Translations under genes and position numbers: made by a program
DNA from: Harmothoe impar
Lineage: Eukaryota; Annelida; Polychaeta; Phyllodocida; Polynoidae
Direction: 5' to 3'
Length of the DNA: 64,000 bases
Assembly: GCA_947462335.1 (NCBI GenBank)
Contig: OX381717.1
Location: 19,211,166 to 19,275,165, forward strand
Shown here: piece by piece, positions 33,501-44,984 of the stretch
Position numbering within the stretch: position 1 is the stretch's first letter
Layout: each line of letters starts with the position of its first letter
The notes under the pieces: generated by a model
Databases searched by the model: none
Told to the model about the DNA's origin: nothing
The model's input: only the letters and a program-made list of their open reading frames with translations

Positions 33501-36500
33501 TATTACATGAAATAAACACAGAGATCCACTCTGATCAGTCTGAATTCCTGGTTTCTCCATGTGTGGTACCTTGGATCGACGGAGCAGAGTGTGATATGAT
33601 CCAAGGTACCACTTAAGGAGAAACCCTCACTCAGACAGATCAAATGTTGTGGATCTCTGTTTATATTTCGACAGATGATGAGGGATATGTCAGAGATATA
33701 AAGCTTTACCTTGGAAGATTGGACAGAGGTTCCACACCCCAAATGGTCCCCTGCGTCCGTACTGCCCGAGTGCAAGGTCCATCGTAACAAGCGGGAACCC
33801 AATCACGATGAGCATCAACACAAAGGGGATCAGGAAGGCTCCTGTATAAAGTATAAGCATCATGAAGTTTGATTAAGTATCAACAGAAACACACATAAAT
33901 TTTAACTGTGTGTGGGCAAGCATCAACTATAGTTGCTGCCATGGTTAGTGGAGCAACAACTATAGTAAGCGTTTAATTGTAACTCTATGGGATTTAGGAA
34001 AGGCTTGGCACAGGGAAGGTTTCTGTGAAAATGGCGTGCCCCCACAGGTAATCTATAGCCTGAAATGCTTAAGGCAATGGAGAAGTCCACAAGGGCTAGT
34101 TCATGCCCTTTACCACTAGATGGCAGGGCAGTAATAGCAGCTTAGCAGGGCCACTGTTCAATTGAAACCTATACAAATAATTCATTCTCTGTATAGTTAA
34201 TTTAGTGTTTGTTATTTCTCCAAGTATTTTATTGTTTAAAGGGCATGTAACATATATTGAGTAACACTTAATATTGCTTGAATAAGTTAAATATGCAGAG
34301 CTGTTGACATCTTCAGATGATAGAAACTCATAGCACAGGATGCAGGTTCATCCACCAGCCAGGGTCCGTGGCCACCTGGCGGCTGGCTGCAGAACTAAAC
34401 TTGGAGGACCTCATTATGACACATAAGTCAGTTATGACCTCCCTTTTGTTGTAAATGAAAGCTATCATTAACTATGGCATACACAAACTAAGGCTTAAAA
34501 CAATGACATGAAGGCAATGTTGTAATGATCAATGAGAACTGGAGACACATTGCAATGAAAATGACAGCAGTTGTGTGTACATGGTATATCAAATTACATA
34601 CATAACAAGTGGGATAATATGGGGGTAAAACACTGCTGGATAAAGGACAGTGTAAACGGCTTGTGGCAATAAACGGGTTCAACATGACGACCCAAGGGCC
34701 AAGCCATTTGGTATCATCAATATCCTGGATGAGGGCCGTATTTACGACAAGGGTCACGCCCATAAAAGTACTATAAGACAAATTTATTTTTTTAACAATT
34801 TGTGGACAGTCGAAGGAAAAGGGTCCTCCAAGGTAAAAACTCAATAATAAAATTGATGTCATCAGCTTTCCAGTGATATCTTTTATAAGCAGGTACCACT
34901 TCTAGTTTTTGAGTACTGGCTCTCTGAATATGGGTGGTCACTGTCCAATCTTAAATGCCAATAAGCTCTATCTTCCTTTGTTTTAGAGATATTCCTATCT
35001 AATTAGCATAATTATGCTAATTACCAAATATCCTAACTTTTTCAAACAATTGGTCACAGCTTTTGATCTAAAAATGGTATTTACATTCTGTTTTCAGCAT
35101 AGAAATTGTTTTGGGGCCTTCTTTCATTCAATTTAAAAAAGAATTGGATTTAGAATGAAAATCATGTTTCCATGGCAACCAATGTGTGCAAAAACACCAA
35201 TTTAGGCCCAAAAACGTTCTTTTCCATTCCAAATATGGAATGTTTTCACCAAAAATGGAATCTTCTAACGTGGCCTATCATATTCTACATAAAAAAGTAG
35301 TATAGACAGGTTTATGCTATATCTTGGTCCTTTTTGGCTGTATGGAGCCCCCTGGTGGCCAAAGTTGGTACTAAAAATCCCCCGCGGAGGTCCCTTTTCC
35401 CTTGTTGATCCACATTTGTAGCGAAAAAAAAAGGTTTTTATCATATTAAAAGGCATATCTTGCAGAGTCTTACAGCTTCATTCTTCTAAACGGCAACTCC
35501 AACTATATCTACTATGTAGAATATTGGAGCCAATATTGCATCCTTCAAGATCCATTATAACTGCATTATTGATACTGTGCTTAGCAGTACATCTCGTACA
35601 CGGCATGAGATATGCTCAGGACTACGCGAGACATGTCTTTTAAAACTATGCAATGTATGCCTTTGGACAAGGCTTTCTCTTCAGTTTATGACATTTTGAC
35701 CATAGTATGCCTCCTAGCCTTCTGTCGCAATTAAGTGCTTGGGTGCTTTTCAATTTCAACTTACACAGGCGCTTATACAATACAAGACAGGCACCTATAC
35801 CCCCGACGCTTATTCAAAACCAGCACTCTTTCAAGACCAGGCCCTTTATCATGACGGTACGGTATTCCCCTAATATCCAAAGTGGCACCTTAGCTCATAC
35901 ACACAATAATTGCTGTAAATTTACCATTAGGCATCATTATATCAATTATCTAAAGGTCAATCATGTACCGGTATGTATAGCAGAGTAATTTTGTGCAGAA
36001 TTCCATCTACTGTTTGATGCATCAATGCATCCTATCCCTAGTAACTCACTCCGAATACCGCATTTGTGCATCATACCTACAGGTTGATACACTCCTGGAT
36101 GATTGGCATCATGCCTGATTGCTGAACTTTATTATGGCAACATTCCATAACTATCAAGGGCATACTGCATTAAAGCACCATGTGGCCCTTAAAGGACTAA
36201 TTGGCACCCACATGGATAATACTTGTATTAGTGTCAGAGTAATATAACATCAGACAGTGGTGTTATAATGTACAGCAAGAGTCTAGGTCAGAGGTCGTGC
36301 CCAGACAAAAACAGAGTAGGGCAGAGTGACACTGTTATATGGGAGGCTAATATATGTTTATCATAAAGCCTGACATTGTTTTCAGACTAACCCCTATCGG
36401 TGTGCACACAGAAAGAAGAAACAGCGTCAAAAGGGAGTCCAGGTTGCCTCCAGACTGACTCCCCTCTTTAGGGGAGCCTAGGCTGCCTGTAACTCCCATA

Positions 36501-39500
36501 GGTGACTCCCTGGCCTACCAAAGGGAGTCACCTGGGGAAGTCACATAGTTCCCTGACTCACCTAAGGGAGTCACATAAGGACCTGGCCTCCTCTAAAGAG
36601 GGTAGTCATTCCCTTTTGACGCTGTTTCTTTTCTCTGTGCACCCATCAGGTTTTGGGTGCTGCCCCCCTTAACATTTTATTCCCTTTCGGCCACCCCTAT
36701 AATGGTTCTTGACTCTTTCATGATGGATTAGCTTGCCAGTCATGCATTCATAAGCATGCTGACTCTATTGAGTTTATACCCTCCTGGAAGACTGGCATAA
36801 TGCACAAATGCAATTGTAACCATGTAACTGTCATGTATGTACATTATCACATGCCAGGCTATATTAGTGTGCCACCCTCAAATGGTTCAGTTGATACTAA
36901 AAGCATTCCTTCTGGTTGCAATGCCAGAGGGGTTGGTATGAACTTGCCTGAAACAGAAGCCGCAAACATAGAGAACCATTCTGCCTACTTCAATTCCCCT
37001 CGAAATGTTTTTAAAAGGGTGTGTGATAGCTCCTAGTTGGCATCTTTCGTTAGGAGTTTTCATCTAGGATGATCATCCCATCCATACCAATCCTGAATGA
37101 ACCGTTAACAATATTTGAATTATCGTATATGGCTCACTCTCACCAAATGAATGCAACTAAAATCTGGCCGTACATGATTGGCGGCCTTACATGATCGGCG
37201 GCTGTACATGATCGGTGACGTACATGATCGGTGACGTACATGATCAGTGACGTACATGATCGGTGATCTATTGACTGCCTGACCCTTTCTGACCATGTTA
37301 AAACATAAATAAATCTTACAAAGGTGTACATATGATGTGTGTCTTGACATGTAATATGTTAGTAATGTGTACATGTGACTATTAAGACAATTTTACATGA
37401 CATTTCAATACCGATCATGTACGTCATGTGACGTACATGATCAGTGACGTACATGATCGGTGATTTATTGACTGCCTTACCCATTCTGACCATGATAAAA
37501 CTTAAATAAACCTTACCAAGGTGTACATATGATGTGTGTCTTGACATGTACGATTTTAGACATGTGTAGATGCGACTATTATTATCTATTGACTGCTTTA
37601 GTGACACTTTCTGACCATATTTAAACCATAAATCAATCATAGCAAGGTGTACACATGATGTAAGTCCTAACATGTATTATCAGAGACATGTGCAGCAGTG
37701 GGTAATAAGAAAATTTTACATGACATTCCCAGCTGGACATGTACGTCATGTGACGTACATGATCGGTTGTACATAAAGGCACTCCCCTGAGGCTCCTATA
37801 AATATTTTGGGGGTGTTCTTTTCCTAATAAACTCCCCCAAACATACATTACACCCAGTAGGTATAGTTAGAAGAGTTAAATAGTGGAGTGCATGGGGTAA
37901 AGGGTTTATTTTATAGTTTACCGATCATGTACGGCCACTGATCATGTACGGCCACCGATCATGTACGGCCAAATAATAGTTGCATCGATCTGGTGAGAGT
38001 GAGCCATATTGGCAACAAATAGATGATCCTCGATTAATATTTCTATTTCCATAGTTCCAATGGAGTGAGGGTATTATTCAAACAGCTCCGCCCAAACGAT
38101 GATAATGGTGTACGGTGTACAACTGTATAGTGAATCTCCCAACTAAAGGCAAGCCCGGACGCTGGATGATGCTAATGCCCCATAATAGCGGCATCTCATT
38201 AGCATAAGATTCCATCACCTCCCATCAATTAAACAATCCTTCAAAGATTTATATCAAGGAAATGGATTAAATGGGTTAACAATACCCTCCAGTGTCTTTG
38301 GAGTTCAGTTGGTGGTAAATCCTCCCCGGTGGGATTTAATAGCTGTGGTGGAGAAGGGCCCGGATTATCCAGGCCTGCACTCTAAGAAAAGTGTATTATG
38401 TTTACATGCTTTTTTGAAGCCACTTTTAACACACTTTTGTACTGTAACAAACTACACGCTACTCAAAGTGTGTTGATCTCAGAAGTGTGTTACTCTTTAA
38501 AGGCATATTCCCACAACACACATATTTACGAGTGTGCTCATGTCATCTACAGCCTTCTTTTGATTCATGAATTATAGGCATATCACTATATCTAGGGTAG
38601 AGCGCCGATCACATGACTATATTCAATGCAGGAAGAAAGGGTGACCCTTTTTATGATAAAGCTCTGTTTATGTTGGTTTTAGGAGAATCCTTATATCATT
38701 GGCTATATGTTTTCAAAGATTTTATATTAGGAGATTCACAAGCCAAATATCTTTCAAATAGTATATATCGGAATGCAGGATTTTGAGATTATATTTATGT
38801 ATTAGTTGGTTAAGCTTCAGAAATGTTCAAAAACTTATCAACAACTTTTCTGAAAAGTCACCCTTTCTTGCTGCATTGGTCTATAGCTGGTCTGTTGGTA
38901 CCTTGAGTAGACCAGTACACAGATTGGGAGCCCTGTGGACAATAGGTACTAAGACAACTGGCCCTGAGCATGATTGCCCCATGTCTATAAATATAATGGC
39001 CATGTGGAAGTTTGGCCCTATGATTAATGGCACCCTGGTTGAGACATACCAGTCTACTCATGGTACCAACAGACTAGTTAGTCATCTCATGGGCGGTCTA
39101 CCCTATAACCCGTCAAAAGGTAAATGCTGCTTCGTTGTATACCAATTTTAACAGAAAATAAATACCTGCTGCGCACTGTCAAACTATAATAAATGGCATT
39201 TGACTTCTCTCTAGCTGCTGCAAACGGCTAACCCTCTAGCGGTTAATAGTATATGCCCCCCTCCCCCATTCACCCCTATGGAGCTCAATTTCAACACAGT
39301 TAGCACAAGCATGTGGACAACAGGTTCAAATTCGTAAGGGAACATCTTGCATGTTCCGATACGTATACGAAAATTTGTAATGGAACAACTTGCTCAACTT
39401 GCATTGTTATAAAATTGTGCACGTTCGTATTGGAACTCCATGTACAGGGTGCACATTCGTATTGTAACAAGTATGTGCTAGTGCTCTTGCTAATGTTTAG

Positions 39501-40970
39501 GCATACTAAACTTCATACACCCCATCCCAACTGGAGGTGGATGCAGACCGTCTTATATATACAGAGGGTGGCACACCCTAATCCCCTTCCTACCCCATCC
39601 AGGTAATACAGAGATAACCTACTCCACCGTTATCCCTTGTTTACTTGCCATTCGAGAGCTATGAAGATAAATTTTATGATGGAATGGATGTTTGTTTACT
39701 CAAATGTGACCTGTGATCTTAAGCAGGCAATAACAGTTACCATTCCAATTACTGTCAAACTCAGCCTATGGGACAACCCACCTTTCAGTCGAATATTAGT
39801 TTAAAAGTAGACATTTAGTGTTAGTAAACATGGTTGAGACCCCTCCCATGAGCCGAATTGGGCTTTTGGGGGAAAGATTGTTTTTCTTCTCGCTTTTCTC
39901 CCCCCCCCCCCATGGGATATCCCAATGGTACTTATATGATGAAAAATGCATCACTGCTTAGGCTTAACCCAGTACCCCCCCCCCCCCAAATACATCACCT
40001 CCTCCCCCCCGTTGTTAAAAAAAAAGGTCACTCCCTTATAATGTAATTGGGGTACCCGATGGCGATCTCCCCAGCTAGGGAGATGGTGTACAATAACATT
40101 GTTGTACCAAATGGAAGTTCTGGCACACTATCAAATATTCATATTATGGATGCATTGATGACACTCTGCCCTACTTACGACCCCTAGCTATAAAACATGA
40201 TTGGTCTAAGGGAGTGTTGATTTATTATTTACAGGGGGGGGGGGGTTGTGGGTTTGGGGGGGGGGCGTAACAATTTCCGACCCTTCTTGAGGGGGGGGGG
40301 GGCGTAAAAAGCCAGCGTGTTACTATAGTTCAAAGGGGGGGGGCGAAAAATGTTCCGCGCCTTTGGCGAGGGGGCGCAAAACGTTACACGCGCTCTCGAG
40401 GGGGGGGGCGTAAAAAAATGTCTCCCCTCCGCGCGAAATCTCACCAACCCCCCCTGTAATTAATAAATGAACACTCCCTAATGGCAGAAGATGAAGGGTG
40501 TAGGGATGCTCACATGGCATATATGTATACATGTATGGGGTAGATTAACAGTCAAGTTGATTTGAATATGTTCAGTGTTACCATTAGTTATGTATGTGAG
40601 AACTGGAAATGAATGGTTGGATGAATATTATACATATGTAGCATATGTTTATTTATTACATTTGAACCAATTTCTAAAGGTCTACTCTATTAGAATAGTT
40701 CATAGATTGCAAAAATATATATTTAGAGAGATCCATTCTCTCGGGCATCTGTCTATATAATATTATTTGTCAGTCTTAAAAAAAGGATATACCAGCCACA
40801 TACTTACCTCCTCCATTCCTGTAGGCTATATACGGGAACCTCCATACATTGCCCAGGCCTACAGTAGAACTTATAGCAACCATGAAGAAGTCCAGTTTGT
40901 TGTCAAACATGCTGGTCTTCTCCTTGCCATCTTCATCTCTACTCATTGATCTCTGAGGCTTTGTCTCCAT
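27567..40970 (-). CDS. SLC6-family transporter gene A2, exons 1-6
   Basis: A near-duplicate of gene A1. Exons: 1, 40808-40970; 2, 33710-33841; 3, 32004-32147; 4, 30545-30692; 5, 29349-29481; 6, 27567-27701, with the same lengths and phases as A1 and all GT-AG. Protein differences from A1 are few: one in the N-terminus (SMSRD for SRSRD), Gln for His at the exon 4/5 join, Ala and Glu near the end of exon 6, Ala for Glu in exon 4. All six exons are free of stops and encode TM1-TM5. Exon 7 would be expected within a few hundred bases of 27.5 kb, but retroelement sequence starts there. The probable last exon is at 15,728. As it stands the gene cannot make a complete transporter unless exons 7-13 lie in the gap. 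Confidence 0.86.
30842..31203. mobile_element. A2-specific insertion with inverted arms (intron 3)
   Basis: Absent from A1, where GGAGTGATGTAAGGG is continuous near 3,617. The insert has paired segments AGCTTGGCGAGTGAG and CTCACTCTCCAAGCT, and an inner hairpin CACTAGTGTCTACAACAACC against GGTTGTTGTAGACACTAC. GATG is found at both borders, a possible 4-bp target duplication. Confidence 0.65.
32180..32498. mobile_element. Foldback element in intron 2 of A2 (uninterrupted copy)
   Basis: Same outer inverted ends as the 4,614 element in A1. The right arm shows alternating tandem units built on CACCCGGTCAAA and CACCTGGTCAAA. It serves as the empty-site reference for the nested A1 insertion. Confidence 0.75.
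34802..35413. mobile_element. A2-specific TIR insertion, about 612 bp
   Basis: Flanked by ATTT on both sides; A1 has the uninterrupted CACAATTTGTAGCG near 8,800. Ends are inverted: GTGGACAGTCGAAGGAAAAG on the left and, reverse-complemented, GTGGATCAACAAGGGAAAAG on the right. The duplication could also be read as 6 bp (ATTTGT). Noncoding. Confidence 0.75.
37131..38005. mobile_element. TIR element with 16-17-bp subterminal repeats, TSD ATAT (A2 only)
   Basis: An 875-bp insertion, TIR GGCTCACTCTCACCA and complement, flanked by ATAT (37127-37130, 38006-38009). A1 has a single CATATATTGGCAAC near 10,640. Arms carry tandem GGCCGTACATGATCGGT-type units in opposite orientation at the two ends, and internal blocks of GACGTACATGATCGGT. 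This layout (GGCTCA-TCTCA ends, 4-bp duplication, inverted minisatellite arms) is the same as that of the 8,062 element, although the repeat units differ. Confidence 0.88.
38578..39442. mobile_element. A2-specific insertion of about 865 bp
   Basis: Sequence present between GAATTATA and CATTCGTATTGTAAC in A2 but not in A1 (11,179-11,190). It contains an inverted pair GCAGGAAGAAAGGGTGAC / GTCACCCTTTCTTGCTGC (38,629-38,646 and 38,859-38,876). A short open frame at 38,783-39,151 has no recognised product. Borders are approximate. Confidence 0.55.
40210..40478. mobile_element. PIF/Harbinger-like MITE with TAA target duplication (A2 only)
   Basis: Inverted ends GGGAGTGTTGATTTATTA and its near-complement, flanked by TAA (40207-40209, 40479-40481), with a G-rich body. 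Absent at the matching A1 position near 12,247. Same family as 2,335 and 29,611. Confidence 0.82.
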
Positions 40971-43900
40971 GTTTTTTTTCTTTTTGTGTAGAATGAACAG
41001 TTGTCTCTCTATGTATGTGTATATCTGTATTGCTGTCTCTGTCTCTATCTATTTCATTCCCTTTCTCTTCCCCTCTCTTCCTCTCTCTTTCTCTCTCTTC
41101 CTCTCTCTGCCTCTCTCTTCCTCTCTCTGTACTCGCTCTCCTTGGAACCTCTAGAACAGTTCTCCCAGGTCGAATTATCGTCTCCTGGTGACCATCCCTT
41201 AGTACAGACTGCCTCCACTGTGTTCACTGTGACCGACTCTCACACACAAACAGACACCACAGAGTGAGTGAGGGTGTGAATCCCAGGCTGGGGGCTGTTA
41301 CAAAACACAACGTAAAAATATAGTGCAAAAAAAGAGTGTTACAAAACAATTCTTTTACAATGTTTTTCAAGGGGGTTTTACAAAACAAAATTTAGTTTAC
41401 AGATTATTTTACGTTATGGACGATTTTAACGTTATGGATTTTTCAAGCCACCTTTCCAGCTAGTGTGCAAAAATGTGTAAATTAGCCTAAATTTGGAGAC
41501 CACGGCATAAATTTGAAATATTGGCTACTTTTAACCTACATTGTTTGACACCAACATAAATAATGTTAATCATAATGTAAATTCGTTTGTTTAACATAAA
41601 TTTTGTTTTTGTAACACCCCCCCTTGTGGCCCCACATTTAATCAGTGTGCAGAGAGAGGGAGTGGTGTCTGGTGATCCAAGGGTGGGCACTGACGATTTG
41701 AAGGTGACGCCCTACAGTCCTCTTTTTTCCACACTGGAAGCGTTCTGACCGCCTCTCCCTTTCAAATTGAGGAAGAATGTGCACACTGCATAGTGACCGC
41801 CCCCTTATACGGGGAAAGTGAAGTTTGAGGTCCAGATAAAGGAATGGCAAACTAACACTGCAAATCTACCAATTAGCACACAAGCTAATTGGCCCTTTCT
41901 AACAATAAAAGATAGTTTTGTGGTCAATTAATGCTGTATAAACTCACAGAACGTAATCAAGAAAGCCTTATGTCCTGATTCCCAACTGGATTTGAGGGTG
42001 ACTGCCCTTTCTTTTTACCATTGGAGTGGTGTGACCGCCCCCTCTTTTTAACCCTTCTGACGAACGAGCGCTCCTGCTCTGGAAGATCATGCTACAGTGG
42101 GTATCCAAATAAAACCTCAGTGCCCCCCCCCCCAGGCTGGTAAGCCATCCAGGGTTGTTTATTACTTAAGGATCGCATGTTGCTTCAGTGCAGCAGTTCT
42201 TGTCATGATGTACTGATGCAGCACTGATGAGTAGCTCAACAGCATTGCATTGGTGCATCATGCTGAGCCTTTAGGAGTGTATCAACCCATAGGGCCGTCA
42301 TGACTGTACAAAGGCAGCCCTGGTCAGTGACTCATGACAACAAATGGCATAGATCACTATAAAGCCCTCATGCCATGGTTAGATGGTTAAATATCAGCGT
42401 GGCAGTGGCACAACAGAAGTCACACTGTGGGCCCACATGTAATATATAGTCCATCCAAATCTAATACAGAGTAACACGTTTGGGTATTGAAGTGGGTATA
42501 TCCCACTTCATGCGTTTACATTCTTATATATCAAATATATTTTGCTTTGATAGGTAGAAGTGAGTTATAACCTTGAAATTATATCCAAGAAGTATCAATG
42601 GTGTCTGGACAAAATTTGTATTCCTATATCTTCAAACTATATGAATAAATAAGAAAAGGCATTGTTTGTTAATGGTATGGTCATCAAGAAATGACTTGAC
42701 AGGGTTTCGAGCTTAGGTTCTCTGCATCATGAATCCACCAGGCTAACCACTACTCTACACTGGAACCCCAATGGGAGTCTAAAGTGGTCACTACTGACCA
42801 CTTTTGAGTGGTCATGGTCATGGTGATGGTGTCCTGAGGGAGTACCCGGTGGTGACTAGCGTGGTCATAGGTGAGCACCCTGGGTGGTCACCTATGAACA
42901 ATTTTCTGACCTAGACATTTTTTGTGGGGTAGTATATTTTTTTTGCATAATGAGCTATACTCTTCAACTATTTTCATAATTCCCCCCTCCTCCCACCATC
43001 AATCCACATCTGAGAGCGCATTATAGCCATCATCAAAGGCTCAAAAAGGCAAATGTGTGTATAGCTGTATATCAGTCACTCCCCCCAGTTGTAGCTATTG
43101 TTTCAGGGACATATGAGGTGTCTATGCTAGCACATAGCTTTGCTATGGTAGAACTGGCAAGTTTGTCTTTTAAATTACTTGCATTATCTAATGTTCCAAA
43201 TAATCTTTATATCCCCCATTCTATAGACACCTATGATCGAGATTAGTATAGGTATTAATTAAAAGATCACCCGGAGTAGATGCTATATATTACACTGTTG
43301 TATAGTGGGGCCCCCTAGTGACCACATTGATCCAGGCCTGGGTTTTCAGTGTATGAGGGACAGGTGACATAAGGAATACCCAGGTACACCTGGGTGTTAG
43401 AGGATATACACCAATACCAATAAACAACTTATTTCTTTAGCTGCCGTAGATGTCACCACTGTATTGGAATCTCACTACTCCATATCCATTTGGCTCCTGA
43501 ACTAGATAAAGTTATGCATGTGTTTAACACCAGGGTGGGTAGTCTGCTATCTATGATGAATGATTTATGATGCACCCTTGAATAAAACTGTCGGGCCTTA
43601 TAACCAAAATGTAACAAACATTGTTTCAATGTCTGAAATACACCACAATAACTTCTAATTACATAAACAGTTAGCCATGGTATGTATAATCATGCATGCC
43701 AGGCTTGGTCATTACCAACCATAAACTGTTCATTTTGTGGGTGGACAAACTTGGCAAAATGTTGAAACCATTACCCAACATTACCAACTTAACTCTAGAT
43801 TGCTTAAAATCGTCCTGTTCATCATTAAACTCACTGAGTATTATCTTGAATATGTATACTTTTAATATCATGTATTGTTTTACATGTCAACAGATCCATC

Positions 43901-44984
43901 TTCTCATTGTAATAGTGTAAAACAGGCCTTAAAAAGCATATAAAACTGTCGAACCTTACAGTATTGGTGTCATTTTCAACACTGTGATCCATATTTATGT
44001 GATATTGGCAAAATTACTATTTAGGGTGTTAAAAGTACCATAGGGGTATGTTGTGTTAAGATTTGGAGATGCTGAATTAAGTAGAAGTACTACCTAGAAA
44101 ACTGTCAGACCTTACCATTAATGATGTAAGGTTCGACAGTTTAATAATTGTTCCAAAATCACTGTTTTGGGTCTAGACATAAGTCAATCCTCACAATTTT
44201 TCCCCCCACTTGTACTACACATATGTCTCTAAGGATTACATGTGAAATTGACATTGGTTGGCTGTTACTAGTTGGTTATTTGAGGCTGCAAAAATTAAAA
44301 CTGTTGGGCCTTACACGAGTGCATTTTAGATGTGAAGGGCAACAGTTAAAAAATTCTGAGAAATATCTGAGTAAAACCTTTTGCTTTGCTGAGGTAACAC
44401 CTATACCTAATGAAATATGCTGATTAAGAAGGGTAATGGGTGTCTTAGTTCAGAGTGGGGAAATGTCAAATAAGGCTGGAATTAGTTTTTAAGGGTATTT
44501 TAGCCCTTTGAGGGGTCAGAAATTAAAAAAAACATCCATCAGACAGATACAAATTTACAATTTTCTGAAAGCCTAGGGTGTTTCCTGATACATTAAATCA
44601 GTGAAAGAATTACTGTGGCAGGTATTCTTATTCTACAGCTGTTTGAAGTCAAGAGCACCCCAAAACACCCAATTGGTACATGTTTGGAAAATCTGACCAT
44701 ATTATGGACAGTGGCAGCAAGTCTAACCGGTCTCAAAGACCACTTTCAAGATGGAAAAAGACAAGTGTAAGGAATATTTGGATATTGAAAGAAGACTGAA
44801 TGTTTTTTTGATTATGAGGAATCTTACAAAATGCCCTTCTCACCAAACTTAAATCACCATTAGTTTTTCCAATACTGTGACCGTCTACTATGTAGTATAG
44901 CGCTAGTGATGAATGTGGAGCTTTAAGATGTATATCCCCAGTCCTTTTCAAAACCAGAGGGTCTAAGTGACTCCATAATGTGCC
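40971..44984. other. Intergenic region between gene B and gene A2
   Basis: No gene recognised. It contains the shorter CT tract (41,056-41,140), the TTACAAAAC-ended element (41,290-41,628), a tRNA-like SINE piece (42,701-42,764), an A2-block-specific insertion of about 640 bp (about 42,897-43,534) and the AAACTGTCGGGCCTTA repeat field (43,585-44,315). Promoter and 5' UTR of A2 should lie near 41 kb, but no TATA or initiator is evident. Confidence 0.5.
43585..44315. repeat. Dispersed AAACTGTCGGGCCTTA motif field
   Basis: AAAACTGTCGGGCCTTA at 43,585, AAAACTGTCGAACCTTA at 43,940, AAAACTGTCAGACCTTA at 44,097 and TAAAACTGTTGGGCCTTA at 44,297. The third forms a hairpin with GTAAGGTTCGACAGTTT 10 bp downstream. 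Spacing is irregular. Confidence 0.65.
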
